Under the pieces are notes generated by a model that saw nothing but the letters and a program-made list of their open reading frames with translations, had not been told where the DNA came from and ran no database searches. DNA of 64,000 nt from Actinomycetota bacterium. GTDB taxonomy: Bacteria > Actinomycetota > Nitriliruptoria > Nitriliruptorales > Nitriliruptoraceae. Below are positions 34,211-43,116 of this stretch, piece by piece. The stretch spans positions 142,696 to 206,695 of the forward strand of contig JAHWKY010000004.1 in assembly GCA_019347575.1 (NCBI GenBank). The letters are read 5' to 3'. Each line of letters begins with the position of its first letter. Position 1 is the stretch's first letter. The position numbers and the translations under genes are program-made.

Positions 34211-34860
34211 CACTTGCGCTCGTACCAGGCTCCCAGCTGCGGTCGTTGTGCACCGAGCGTGGTGTCGTCGCCGTGGCCCGGGTACATCCACGTCTCGTCA
34301 GGTAGGCGGTCGAAGACCTCGCGGATCACGCTGCGGTAGAGCTGCTCGAAGTGGTCGGGGGAGGTGGTCCGCCCCAACCCTCCGGGGAAGAGCGCGTCCC
34401 CCGTGAACAGGTGGGGACGCTCGTCGCCTTCGACCAGGAACATGACGCCTCCGTCCGTGTGCCCCGGGGTGTGCAGCACCTCGAGCGCGAGCGAACCGAC
34501 CGGTATCCGGTCCTCGTGGCGCAGGAGGTGGTCGGGCTCGGCGGGGTAGCGGTCCCGGTCGTCGGCGTGGGCGTGGACCGGCAGGTCGTCCTCGTCCTGC
34601 AACGTCGGCCACGCCCCGACGTGGTCGGCGTGCCCGTGGGTGATGAGCACCCCCAGCACGTCGACATCTGCCGCCGCCGCGCGGATCCGCGCGGGATCGG
34701 TGGGCGCGTCGACCACGAAGGCGTCGCCCGCCGCCGTGTCGGCGACGATGTAGACGTTGTTGTCCATGGCGCCGACGGACAGCTTGCGGATCAGCAGGGG
34801 TCCGTCACGTCGCTCGATCCAGGCACCTCCCGGTTCGACGTGCCCCTCGTAACGGTCCAC
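34207..34860 (-). CDS. Metallo-beta-lactamase-fold hydrolase (glyoxalase II-like)
   Basis: A 217-residue enzyme with the complete MBL metal site. It has LITHGHADHVGAWP (HxHxDH), LEVLHTPGHTDGGVMFLVEG (third His), LFTGDALFPGGLGRT (bridging Asp) and WMYPGHGDDTTLG (last His). The GHGDDTT ending and length place it with hydroxyacylglutathione-hydrolase-like cytosolic hydrolases that cleave thioesters of small thiols; in an actinobacterium the thiol might be mycothiol. GTG 34860 follows GAGGAGG. It is the first gene of the string MBL-ATPase-permease-permease and is divergent from uvrA. An MBL gene next to uvrA is a common actinobacterial arrangement, so the link to the exporter may be incidental. 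Confidence 0.9.
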   Translation of the reverse strand: MDRYEGHVEPGGAWIERRDGPLLIRKLSVGAMDNNVYIVADTAAGDAFVVDAPTDPARIRAAAADVDVLGVLITHGHADHVGAWPTLQDEDDLPVHAHADDRDRYPAEPDHLLRHEDRIPVGSLALEVLHTPGHTDGGVMFLVEGDERPHLFTGDALFPGGLGRTTSPDHFEQLYRSVIREVFDRLPDETWMYPGHGDDTTLGAQRPQLGAWYERKW

Positions 34861-34907
34861 GCTGCCTCCTCGACGTCTCGAGACGGTAGTCGTGCGCGGC
34901 GAGCGTG

Positions 34908-34928
34908 TACGGTTCGAACGGATGTTCG
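34908..34928 (+). promoter_or_regulatory. LexA (SOS) box with overlapping -10 element upstream of uvrA
   Basis: CGAACGGATGTTCG at 34915-34928 is a perfect CGAAC-N4-GTTCG palindrome, the actinobacterial/Gram-positive LexA operator. A TACGGT hexamer (34908-34913) abuts it and a TAACCT hexamer lies at 34951-34956. Repressor bound here would block the promoter until SOS induction. The operator sits between the divergent hydrolase and uvrA; the 149-nt distance to the uvrA GTG implies a leader. Confidence 0.8.
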
Positions 34929-35076
34929 GTTCCAGAGGGAGACCACGCTAACCTCGGTACCATCGCCCGACCTCCCCGGGCCCGCCACCGTCCGACCCGT
35001 CCACGACCATCCACGATGATCCGAACCGCCACCTGAACCGCCACCGGCAACGGCTCACCACTGAAAGTCCGAACGA

Positions 35077-37920
35077 GTGTCCAGCGACCGCATCATCGTC
35101 CGGGGCGCCCGCGAGCACAACCTCAAGAACATCGATCTCGAGCTGCCGCGCGAGGCCCTCGTCGTCTTCACCGGCCTGTCCGGATCCGGTAAGTCGAGCC
35201 TCGCCTTCGACACCATCTACGCCGAGGGGCAGCGCCGCTACGTCGAGTCGCTGTCCGCCTACGCACGCCAGTTCCTCGGTCAGATGGACAAACCCGACGT
35301 GGACTTCATCGAAGGCCTGTCGCCGGCCATCTCGATCGACCAGAAGTCGACGTCGCGCAACCCGCGGTCCACGGTCGGCACCATCACCGAGATCTACGAC
35401 TACCTGCGCCTCCTGTTCGCCCGGGTGGGCACACCGCACTGTCCCAACTGCGGCCGCGAGATCGCGTCGCAGACGGCGGAGCAGATCGTCGATCAGGTCC
35501 ACGAGCTCCCGGCCGGGACGAGGTTCCAGGTGCTCGCGCCGGTGGTCCGCGGCAGGAAGGGTGAGTACGCCGCGCTGTTCCAGCAGCTGTCCAAGGACGG
35601 GTACGCCCGCGTCCGCGTCGACGGCGACGTCCACGCGCTCGACGACGTCCCCAAGCTCGCCAAGAACCGCAAGCACTCGATCGAGGTCGTCGTCGACCGC
35701 CTCGTGCAGAAGCAGGACATCCGCCGACGGCTGACCGATTCGATCGAGACCGCGCTGCAACTCGCTGAGGGCGTCGCGCAGATCGAGGTGGTCGCTGGTC
35801 CCGATGACGACTTCGAGCCCGAGCTACTGACCTTCTCCGAGCACCTCGCCTGCCCACACTGCGGTCTGAGCTTCGACCAGCTCGCGCCGCGCAACTTCTC
35901 GTTCAACTCGCCCTACGGGGCCTGCGAGGAGTGTTCCGGTCTGGGGGTGCAGCTCCAGGTCGACCCCGAACTCATCATCGGGGACGAGGACCTCACCGTG
36001 GCCGAGGGTGTCGTCCTGCCGTGGGCAAGCGGCCACCAATCGAACTACTACGAGCAGCTGCTCCGTGCGGTCATCCGTGACCAGGGCGGGGATCCCGATG
36101 CGTCCTGGGGCGAGCTGCCGGGATCCGTGAGGGACGCGATCCTCGACGGTCTCGACCACAAGGTCCACGTCCAGTACACGAACCGCTACGGCCGCCGACG
36201 CGCTTACCGCGCCAACTTCGAGGGTGTGCTCAGCAGCCTCCTGCGTCGCTACGAGGAGACCGACTCGGACTGGGTGAAGTCCCAGATCGAGCAGTACATG
36301 CGCGAGATCCCCTGCCCCGCCTGCCGTGGCCAACGGCTCAAGTCACTGCCGCTCGCCGTCACCGTCGGACAGCTCAACATCGCCGAGCTCACCGCGATGT
36401 CGGTCGGCGAAGCGCAGGGCTGGATCAGCCAACTCGAGCTCACCGACCGGCAGGAGCTCATCGCGGCGCGGGTCCTCAAGGAGATCCGGGCGCGTCTGAC
36501 CTTCCTGCTCGACGTGGGCCTGGAGTACCTCACGCTCGACCGTCCCGCCGGATCGCTGTCAGGGGGCGAGGCCCAGCGCATCCGGCTCGCGACCCAGATC
36601 GGCGCCGGACTCGTCGGAGTGCTCTACGTCCTCGACGAACCGTCGATCGGCCTGCACCAGCGCGACAACGCGCGGCTCATCGAGACGTTGCTGCGGCTAC
36701 GCGACCTCGGGAACACGCTGATCGTGGTTGAGCACGACGAGGCCACCATCGAGGCGGCCGACCACATCGTCGACATCGGTCCTGGCGCCGGGGAGCACGG
36801 AGGCGAGATCGTGCACTCCGGGACGCTCGCCCAGCTCAAGCGTGAGAAGCGCTCGATCACCGGCCAGTACCTCGTCGGCAAGCGCTGGATCGAGGTCCCC
36901 GAGCAGCGCCGCGCGATCGATCCCGACCGGGTGCTCCGGGTTATCGGTGCCACCGAGCACAACCTCCACGAGATCGATGTCGAGTTCCCGCTGGGCACCT
37001 TCACGTGCCTCACCGGGGTGTCCGGCTCGGGCAAGTCCACCCTCCTGAACGAGGTACTGGCGCGCGTGCTGATGCGCCACGTCTACAGCTCCCGCGAGGC
37101 CCCCGGACGACACAAGCGCGTCGAGGGGCTCGACCTGGTGGACAAGGTCGTGGTCGTCGACCAGTCCCCGATCGGACGCACCCCCCGCTCGAACCCCGCC
37201 ACCTACACCGGCGTCTTCGACCACATCCGTAAGTTGTTCGCGAAGACCCCCGAAGCCAAGGTGCGTGGCTACCAGCCGGGACGTTTCAGCTTCAACGTCA
37301 AGGGGGGTCGGTGCGAGGCATGCAAGGGCGACGGGACGATCAAGATCGAGATGCACTTCCTCCCCGACGTGTACGTGCCGTGCGAGGTGTGCAAGGGTCG
37401 CCGCTACAACCGCGAGACGCTCGAGGTGCACTACAAGGGTCGGACCATCAGCGAGGTGCTGGACATGACGGTCAGCACCGCGCGGACCTTCTTCAGCAAC
37501 ATCCCGGCCATCGAGGCTCACATGGCGACGCTCGAGGACGTCGGTCTGGGCTACATCCGGCTCGGCCAGCCGGCGACCACTCTGTCAGGTGGTGAGGCCC
37601 AGCGGGTCAAGCTCGCCAGCGAGCTCAAGAAACGCGCGACCGGGCAGACCGTCTACATCCTCGACGAGCCAACGACCGGGCTGCACTTCGAGGACATCAA
37701 GCGGCTGCTCGATGTCCTCCACCGGCTCGTCGAGAAGGGCAACACGGTCATCCTCATCGAGCACAACCTCGACGTGATCAAGACCGCCGACTACGTGATC
37801 GACCTCGGACCCGAGGGCGGTGATGGCGGTGGCACGGTCGTCGCGCTCGGCACGCCGGAGGACATCATCGAGGTGCCCGCGTCCTACACCGGCAAGTTCC
37901 TGCGCGAAGTGCTCAAGTAG
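35077..37920 (+). CDS. uvrA: UvrABC excinuclease subunit A
   Basis: A 947-residue damage sensor of nucleotide excision repair with two ABC modules. The first Walker A is [20 protein letters not shown] with signature [18 protein letters not shown]. The second is [17 protein letters not shown] with [17 protein letters not shown] and [17 protein letters not shown]. Zinc knuckles appear as CPHCGLSFD...CEECSG and CEACKGDG...[17 protein letters not shown] is the extra N-terminal pair. The GTG start has weak GAAAG upstream. It is controlled by the LexA box at 34915. The last four codons and stop (GTG CTC AAG TAG) coincide with the start of a dispersed hairpin repeat, so its C-terminus VLK is repeat-encoded. 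Confidence 0.97.
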   Translation: MSSDRIIVRGAREHNLKNIDLELPREALVVFTGLSGSGKSSLAFDTIYAEGQRRYVESLSAYARQFLGQMDKPDVDFIEGLSPAISIDQKSTSRNPRSTVGTITEIYDYLRLLFARVGTPHCPNCGREIASQTAEQIVDQVHELPAGTRFQVLAPVVRGRKGEYAALFQQLSKDGYARVRVDGDVHALDDVPKLAKNRKHSIEVVVDRLVQKQDIRRRLTDSIETALQLAEGVAQIEVVAGPDDDFEPELLTFSEHLACPHCGLSFDQLAPRNFSFNSPYGACEECSGLGVQLQVDPELIIGDEDLTVAEGVVLPWASGHQSNYYEQLLRAVIRDQGGDPDASWGELPGSVRDAILDGLDHKVHVQYTNRYGRRRAYRANFEGVLSSLLRRYEETDSDWVKSQIEQYMREIPCPACRGQRLKSLPLAVTVGQLNIAELTAMSVGEAQGWISQLELTDRQELIAARVLKEIRARLTFLLDVGLEYLTLDRPAGSLSGGEAQRIRLATQIGAGLVGVLYVLDEPSIGLHQRDNARLIETLLRLRDLGNTLIVVEHDEATIEAADHIVDIGPGAGEHGGEIVHSGTLAQLKREKRSITGQYLVGKRWIEVPEQRRAIDPDRVLRVIGATEHNLHEIDVEFPLGTFTCLTGVSGSGKSTLLNEVLARVLMRHVYSSREAPGRHKRVEGLDLVDKVVVVDQSPIGRTPRSNPATYTGVFDHIRKLFAKTPEAKVRGYQPGRFSFNVKGGRCEACKGDGTIKIEMHFLPDVYVPCEVCKGRRYNRETLEVHYKGRTISEVLDMTVSTARTFFSNIPAIEAHMATLEDVGLGYIRLGQPATTLSGGEAQRVKLASELKKRATGQTVYILDEPTTGLHFEDIKRLLDVLHRLVEKGNTVILIEHNLDVIKTADYVIDLGPEGGDGGGTVVALGTPEDIIEVPASYTGKFLREVLK

Positions 37921-38032
37921 CGCAGCGGTAGCACAGAAGGACGTGCTCAAGTAGCGAAGCGGTAGCACAACCCGAACGTGCTCAAGTAGCGCAGCGGTAG
38001 CACAGAACGAGGTGCTCAGGTAGCGCACCGAT
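37909..38032 (+). repeat. Array of GTGCT/AGCAC hairpin repeats at the uvrA 3' end
   Basis: Complete 26-nt copies at 37909-37934, 37943-37968 and 37978-38003, and a truncated one from 38012 to about 38032. Each begins GTGCTCAAGTAGC, has a GAA or GCA triloop, and ends GCGGTAGCAC. Outer stem GTGCT/AGCAC, short inner stem GC/GC. The spacers are 8-9 nt and differ between copies. The first copy overlaps the uvrA stop codon. Confidence 0.9.
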
Positions 38033-38050
38033 CCAGGCCGAGCCACGCGC

Positions 38051-38063
38051 TACCGTCCCAGCG
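38051..38063 (+). promoter_or_regulatory. Possible leaderless promoter of the DPA genes
   Basis: TACCGT at 38051-38056, 7 nt before ATG 38064, with no ribosome site between. The same spacing is seen before uvrB, and a similar one before polA. Confidence 0.45.
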
Positions 38064-38975
38064 ATGACCCAGGGCACCTCGTCCGCACCTGCTCCCGCGC
38101 CCCCACGCTCCGTCGTCGGTGGCCTGATCCGGGCTGCACGACCCCAGCAGTGGCCCAAGAACGTCCTCGTGTTCGCCGCCCCGGGCGCCGCCGGCGCCCT
38201 GTTCGAGGCCGACGTGCTCGGTCCGACGCTGCTCGCCCTGGTCGCCTTCGTGCTGGCATCGGCGGGCACCTACCTGGTCAACGACGTCGCGGATCGAGAG
38301 GAGGATGCGCGACACCCCGTCAAGCGTTCCCGACCGGTGGCGGCGGGACTCGTGCCGTACCGCCTGGCGGCCGGGGTCGGCATCGTGCTCCTCGCCGTCG
38401 CGGTGGCCCTCCCGTTCACGATCGGGGCGCCCGCCCTCGCAGCCGTCATCGGGACGTACGTGGCGATCACCGCCGCGTACAGCGCGTGGTTGAAGCACGT
38501 CGCCCTGATCGATCTCGTGGCGGTCGCCGCGGGCTTCGTGCTGCGCGCGGTCGCCGGAGCGGCTGCGACCGATCTCGCGCTCAGCAAGTGGTTCCTGATC
38601 GTGGCGTCCTTCGGGTCGCTCTACGTCGTCGCGAACAAGCGGTTCGCGGAGCTGCGAGCGGGCCTCGACCGCACCCGACCGGCGCTGGCGGCGTACACCC
38701 CCGAGTTGCTCCGAGAGATCCGCTTCACCTCGGCCGCGGTGACGATCGCGGCGTACGTGCTGTGGGCGTTCGAGAACGCCGAGATGCTGGGCGCATCGGC
38801 CTTGTTCGAGCTCTCGATCGTGCCGTTCGTGCTCGCGCTGTACCGCTACGCGCTCGCGGTGGACCAGGGCGCCGGTGAGGCTCCGGAGCAGATCTTCCGG
38901 CGCGATCGACCGATCCAGATCCTCGCGTTGGTGTGGGCGGTGCTCTTCGCGGTGGCGGTGACGCGTGTCCGGTGA
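38064..38975 (+). CDS. Decaprenyl-phosphate phosphoribosyltransferase (UbiA family)
   Basis: A 303-residue polytopic membrane transferase that would join phosphoribosyl pyrophosphate to decaprenyl phosphate, the first lipid-linked step of decaprenyl-phosphoryl-arabinose synthesis (Rv3806c/UbiA in mycobacteria). The signature [19 protein letters not shown] is characteristic of this subfamily. The first Asp-rich motif is [20 protein letters not shown]. About nine membrane helices follow, e.g. [17 protein letters not shown] and [17 protein letters not shown]. It overlaps the DprE1-like gene by 11 nt, which completes the pathway order. The 26-nt hairpin array lies upstream. The prenyl chain length is taken from the family, not seen in the sequence. 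Confidence 0.9.
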   Translation: MTQGTSSAPAPAPPRSVVGGLIRAARPQQWPKNVLVFAAPGAAGALFEADVLGPTLLALVAFVLASAGTYLVNDVADREEDARHPVKRSRPVAAGLVPYRLAAGVGIVLLAVAVALPFTIGAPALAAVIGTYVAITAAYSAWLKHVALIDLVAVAAGFVLRAVAGAAATDLALSKWFLIVASFGSLYVVANKRFAELRAGLDRTRPALAAYTPELLREIRFTSAAVTIAAYVLWAFENAEMLGASALFELSIVPFVLALYRYALAVDQGAGEAPEQIFRRDRPIQILALVWAVLFAVAVTRVR

Positions 38976-40344
38976 GCGCCGCGATCCGCTGCCCACTCGG
39001 CGCGCCGTGCTGACCGGGTGGGGCCGTACCGCGCCGTCGGCGGCGGATGTGTTCGCGCCCACGGTGCCCGAGGACGTCGGTCGAGCGATCGGAGCGGCGG
39101 GGGAGCGGGGCGTGCTGGCGCGGGGCCTGGCGCGCAGCTACGGCGACGCGGCCCAGAACGCCGGCGGGCTCGTCCTCGACATGACCCACCTCGCCGCGGT
39201 GCGTGCCTTCGATCCCAGAACCGGGCTGCTGACGGTCGACGCCGGTGCGTCGCTGGACGCCTTGATGCGCGCGTTCGTCCCACGCGGCTGGTTCGTCCCC
39301 GTGACCCCAGGGACGCGCCACGTCACGGTGGGTGGAGCGATCGCCGCCGACATCCACGGCAAGAACCACCACGTCGACGGCACCTTCAGCCAGCACGTGA
39401 CCGAGCTGGTCCTGGCAAGCCCATCCGGGGTCCACCGCGCGACCCCCGAAGACGAGCTGTTCTGGGCGACGGCAGGAGGGATGGGTCTCACCGGGATCGT
39501 CACCGAGGCCACCGTGCGTCTGCTGCGGATCGAGACGAGCCGGGTCGTGGTGGACACCGAGCGGGCGTCCGACCTCGACGATCTCATGGCCCGCATGGTC
39601 TCCGGCGACGAACGCTACCGCTACTCCGTCGCGTGGATCGACCTGCTCGCCGCCGGGGCAGCGCTCGGCCGTTCGGTGCTCACCCGTGGCGACCATGTGT
39701 CGGTGGACGCCCTGCCCACCCTGCAGCGCGACGAGCCGCTGGCGTTCGATCCACAGGAGCTCATCAGCGCCCCGCCATGGATGCCACCCAAGCTCCTGAA
39801 CCGGCTCACGATCCGCGCGTTCAACGGGGCGTGGTACCGCAAGGCGCCGAGGGAGCGTCGGGGCGAGATCCAGACCATCCCCGCCTTCTTCCATCCTCTC
39901 GATGCCGTCGCAGGTTGGAACCGGATGTACGGATCGCGCGGCTTCCTCCAGTACCAGTTCGTCGTGCCCGACGCGGCGGCCGAGGATCTTCGTGCGATCG
40001 TCGAGGAGCTCTCACGGGCGCAGGTAGCCTCGTTCCTCGCCGTCCTGAAACGGTTCGGTGCGGCGAACCCCGGGCCGCTGTCGTTCCCTGCTCCCGGCTG
40101 GACCTTGGCCCTCGACCTCCCGGTCGGTGATCGCCGCCTCGCGCCGATGCTTGAGCGGTTCGACGACCGCGTGGCTGACGTCGGCGGCCGCGTCTACCTC
40201 GCCAAGGACTCCAGGCTCCGCCCCGAGCATCTACCGATCATGTACCCACGACTCGATGAGTGGCGCAAGGTGCGCGACAGCGTGGATCCCGATCGTCTCC
40301 TGAACTCCGATCTGGCCCGCCGCCTCCGCCTCCTCGAGTCGTGA
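38965..40344 (+). CDS. dprE1: Decaprenylphosphoryl-beta-D-ribose 2'-oxidase (DprE1-like)
   Basis: A 459-residue FAD-linked oxidase of the VAO fold that oxidises the 2'-OH of decaprenylphosphoryl ribose. The FAD domain shows [37 protein letters not shown] and [20 protein letters not shown] followed by KNHH, which includes the DprE1 His132 equivalent. The substrate domain has [29 protein letters not shown] and VYLAKDSRL (Lys418 equivalent). In Mycobacterium tuberculosis the segment is GWNICVDFP, whose Cys387 is the benzothiazinone target; here it is Ala382. GTG 38965 overlaps the transferase by 11 nt. Aldonolactone-oxidase relatives are excluded by the C-terminal match to DprE1. Confidence 0.9.
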   Translation: MSGERRDPLPTRRAVLTGWGRTAPSAADVFAPTVPEDVGRAIGAAGERGVLARGLARSYGDAAQNAGGLVLDMTHLAAVRAFDPRTGLLTVDAGASLDALMRAFVPRGWFVPVTPGTRHVTVGGAIAADIHGKNHHVDGTFSQHVTELVLASPSGVHRATPEDELFWATAGGMGLTGIVTEATVRLLRIETSRVVVDTERASDLDDLMARMVSGDERYRYSVAWIDLLAAGAALGRSVLTRGDHVSVDALPTLQRDEPLAFDPQELISAPPWMPPKLLNRLTIRAFNGAWYRKAPRERRGEIQTIPAFFHPLDAVAGWNRMYGSRGFLQYQFVVPDAAAEDLRAIVEELSRAQVASFLAVLKRFGAANPGPLSFPAPGWTLALDLPVGDRRLAPMLERFDDRVADVGGRVYLAKDSRLRPEHLPIMYPRLDEWRKVRDSVDPDRLLNSDLARRLRLLES

Positions 40345-40365
40345 CCGACCCCAACGGAGTGACCC

Positions 40366-41127
40366 ATGCGTGATGCTCTCGGTTCGATCCGCAGCGTCCT
40401 CGTTCTCGGAGGAACGTCCGAGATCGGCCTCGCGACCGCCGAGGCGCTGGTGCGGCAGCGCGGCGCGACGAGGGTCGTGCTGGCAGGGCGCGACCGTCCC
40501 AGGATGCAGGCCCGTGCCGCTGCTCTCGAGCGGGCAGGAGCGCAGGTCGACCTCGCGGACTTCGACGCCGAGGCGGTGGACGCCCACGAGGGGGTCGTGG
40601 AGCAGATCTGGCAGGAGCACGGCGACATCGACGTCACGATCGTGGCGTTCGGTGTCCTCGGTGACCAGGCCGTTGCCGAGAAGGACCCGCGTACCGCAGT
40701 CCACATCGCGATGGTGAACTACGTCGGGGCGATGTCGGTGGGCCTCCACGTGGCGAACCGGATCGAACGGCAGGGGCACGGCACGATCGTCGTCCTGTCA
40801 TCCGTCGCCGGTGAGCGTGCTCGCCGTGCCAACTACGTGTACGGCTCGTCCAAAGCCGGCCTCGATGCCTTCGGCCAAGGCCTCGGCGATCGCCTCGCCA
40901 AGGCCGCCGGTCACGTGCTCGTCGTCCGTCCCGGTTTCGTGCACACGCGCATGACCACGGGCATGGATCCCGCCCCGTTCTCGACGACACCGGAGGCGGT
41001 CGCGACCGACATCGTGCGTGCCCTCGACAGACGCGCGCACACGGTGCACTCGCCCAACGTCCTCCGCTGGGTCATGACCGTCCTCCGTCACCTACCCCGC
41101 GCGCTGTTCCGGCTGCTCCCGCGTTAG
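40366..41127 (+). CDS. dprE2: Decaprenylphosphoryl-2-keto-pentose reductase (DprE2-like SDR)
   Basis: A 253-residue short-chain dehydrogenase that would reduce the 2'-keto intermediate with NAD(P)H to decaprenylphosphoryl-D-arabinose. The dinucleotide loop is VLVLGGTSEIGLATAEAL. The atypical GGTSEIG, instead of TGxxxGIG, matches DprE2. It also shows NYVGAMSVGL and VVLSSVAGERARRANYVYGSSKAG (catalytic Ser-Tyr-Lys). The C-terminal VRPGFVHTRMTTGMDPAPFS is also typical of DprE2. ATG 40366 follows GGAGTGA, 21 nt after dprE1. The last 36 nt overlap the convergent membrane-protein gene. Together the three genes make the only known arabinofuranose donor. Confidence 0.9.
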   Translation: MRDALGSIRSVLVLGGTSEIGLATAEALVRQRGATRVVLAGRDRPRMQARAAALERAGAQVDLADFDAEAVDAHEGVVEQIWQEHGDIDVTIVAFGVLGDQAVAEKDPRTAVHIAMVNYVGAMSVGLHVANRIERQGHGTIVVLSSVAGERARRANYVYGSSKAGLDAFGQGLGDRLAKAAGHVLVVRPGFVHTRMTTGMDPAPFSTTPEAVATDIVRALDRRAHTVHSPNVLRWVMTVLRHLPRALFRLLPR

Positions 41128-43017
41128 TGCCCAGACGACGGCGAGCAAGAAGGCCCCGCGGGCGATCCATAGCCACGCCTGCGGCCAGGCACGGAGCATC
41201 CCGAGGCTGATCCAGTCGGGGTGGTTGACGGCGTACGTCTGCGCGAAGCGATGGGCGGCCGGATCTTCGGTCCGACAGTAGATGCGGGCCACCGGATCGC
41301 CGTCGCGATCGGCGAAGGCCACGTGCGGATCGCGGTCCTGCTCGTTCCATCCCGCGGCCGCCGTGGGAGGCGGTTGCACCTCGAACTCCTCGGTGGACGG
41401 TCGGAGGAGGCGGTAGACGCCGACGGGCGGGCCCGCCTGGTGGTCGGGGCGCCCCGACAGCGACAGTGGCTGTTCGCGTCCACCGGTACGCGCGACGACG
41501 GCGGCTGGCGGCTCCGATGCGAAGGTCAGGCCCACCGCCTCGGCCTCGCACGGCGGCCGGAAACGGAGGGTCGCCCCCTGCTGCCAGGCGTCGTTGTGCC
41601 ACTGGTCGACGACTGGGGTCAGGCCCTCGAACGTGCCGCTCGCGTAGACGATGTCGATGTAGGTGCGTACGTGCATCGGCTCGAAGCTGAGCGCGAGCGC
41701 GGCGATCCCCGCGAGGGCGACCGTGCCGACGCGTCGCTCGAACGCCACGACGGCGCCGCCGGCCAACAGTACGACGAGCGGCACCAGGGACGTGTACATC
41801 ATCCGGCCCATGGTGATCTGGGCGCCTCCGAGGGTCGCGTACACGATGACGAGGAACGTGACGAGCGTGATCGGTGCCGTCGCCAGCAGCCACCCGATCG
41901 CGGCGAACTCTCCGGTGCTGCGCCGCCGTCGCGCCCTCAGCAGACCTACGACCGAGGCTCCGACCACGGATGCAGACCACACGGCGGTCTGGGCGTCGAG
42001 CAGCATGAAGTCGAGGAGCGAGGTCTTGGGCACGACCTGGCCGTTCCAGTACGAGGCGACGGCCAGCTCGACGTGCTGCCAGATCCCCCCTGGACTGAGA
42101 GGGAGGGCGGGTTGGAGGGGTCCCGTGATCGTCGACAGGACCTCATCGGCCGCGGACGGAGAGCCGTACGCAGCCAGGTTCCAGATGAGCCACGGGACGT
42201 ACACGAGGACACTGGCACCCGCCGCGAGACCCAACCAGCGGGCTCCGTCGTGCCACGTGTGCCTGCCGATCACGACGGCGGCGGCCACGCCGGAGGCGAC
42301 GTACACGGGTACGGGTACCGCTGTGCTCTTGACGAGCAGCGCGGCACCGATGAGCACACCAGTCGCTACCGCCAGACGCGTCGTCAGTCCGTACCGGATC
42401 GCCCGCGCCGTGGGGATCATCGCCGCCGCAGCAGCTGGGACGAGTGCGTCGTTGGTGACCGTCGCCAGGTTGGTGTTGAAGCCGCTGACGAGGACGAGGA
42501 GCGTAGGCGCGAGCAACCACACCGACGGTCTGCGTGGGAAGAGTTCGCGTGCGAGCCCGTAGGCCACCAGGACGGCGAGGAGGCTGATCGCGACCGTTGC
42601 CCCACGGACCGCGAAGATCGCGGATCGGATACCGGCGAGGGACCCCAACCGCTGCGGCGCCAGCATCGACACGTAGTACAGCGGGGGCTGTCCGGCCTCG
42701 TACTGCTCTCGGGCTGCACCCCACCGCTCGTCATCAGCCTCACCGCGGAACGGCTGCGATCGCGTGCTCCCGACGGCCGTCGCCAACGCCACCTCGAGCA
42801 CCTCATCCGGGACCAGATCCTCACCGATGACCGGGACGTCGCCTTCCCCGAGAGCGGCCATATAGCTGTAGTGCTGGGGCTCGTCGATGGGGCTCCAGAC
42901 CTCGATCGTCGCCGCCCAGAAGAGCCCGCGGACCAGGCCGGCGAGCACGATCGCGACGAGGATCCAGCGGTGTCGGGGCGGGACGTCAAGGAGCCGTGGT
43001 GCGGAGGACGTGGGCAC
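41092..43017 (-). CDS. Polytopic GT-C-like membrane protein, possible glycosyltransferase
   Basis: A 641-residue protein with about ten to twelve predicted membrane helices (e.g. WILVAIVLAGLVRGLFWAA, VAISLLAVLVAYGLARELF, ITLVTFLVIVYATLGGA, LVPLVVLLAGGAVVAFE). A C-terminal domain of about 150 residues is probably extracytoplasmic. The first external loop carries the acidic pair SPIDEPQHYSYM, similar to the DEPxH motif of DUF2142/GT-C lipid-phospho-sugar transferases. Such enzymes take sugars from polyprenyl phosphates outside the membrane. It sits beside the arabinose-donor genes, converging on dprE2, so an arabinosyl- or glycosyltransferase using that donor is a reasonable guess. No named arabinosyltransferase motif is recognised. 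The ATG start is at 43017. Confidence 0.72.
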   Translation of the reverse strand: MPTSSAPRLLDVPPRHRWILVAIVLAGLVRGLFWAATIEVWSPIDEPQHYSYMAALGEGDVPVIGEDLVPDEVLEVALATAVGSTRSQPFRGEADDERWGAAREQYEAGQPPLYYVSMLAPQRLGSLAGIRSAIFAVRGATVAISLLAVLVAYGLARELFPRRPSVWLLAPTLLVLVSGFNTNLATVTNDALVPAAAAAMIPTARAIRYGLTTRLAVATGVLIGAALLVKSTAVPVPVYVASGVAAAVVIGRHTWHDGARWLGLAAGASVLVYVPWLIWNLAAYGSPSAADEVLSTITGPLQPALPLSPGGIWQHVELAVASYWNGQVVPKTSLLDFMLLDAQTAVWSASVVGASVVGLLRARRRRSTGEFAAIGWLLATAPITLVTFLVIVYATLGGAQITMGRMMYTSLVPLVVLLAGGAVVAFERRVGTVALAGIAALALSFEPMHVRTYIDIVYASGTFEGLTPVVDQWHNDAWQQGATLRFRPPCEAEAVGLTFASEPPAAVVARTGGREQPLSLSGRPDHQAGPPVGVYRLLRPSTEEFEVQPPPTAAAGWNEQDRDPHVAFADRDGDPVARIYCRTEDPAAHRFAQTYAVNHPDWISLGMLRAWPQAWLWIARGAFLLAVVWALTREQPEQRAG

Positions 43018-43036
43018 GCGCGGGTCCCTCAGGGTT

Positions 43037-43062
43037 GTGCTACCGCTTCGCTACTTGAGCAC
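43037..43062 (-). repeat. Single GTGCT/AGCAC hairpin repeat between divergent genes
   Basis: 26 nt; on the minus strand it starts GTGCTCAAGTAGC, triloop GAA, and ends GCGGTAGCAC, identical to the middle copy downstream of uvrA. It lies between the starts of the GT-C-like gene and uvrC, so here it is in a 5' region. Confidence 0.85.
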
Positions 43063-43116
43063 TCGGAGGCGTGAGCGTGCGCAGCGTAGTGGCGCCTCGT
43101 GTGTCACCATCGAGGC

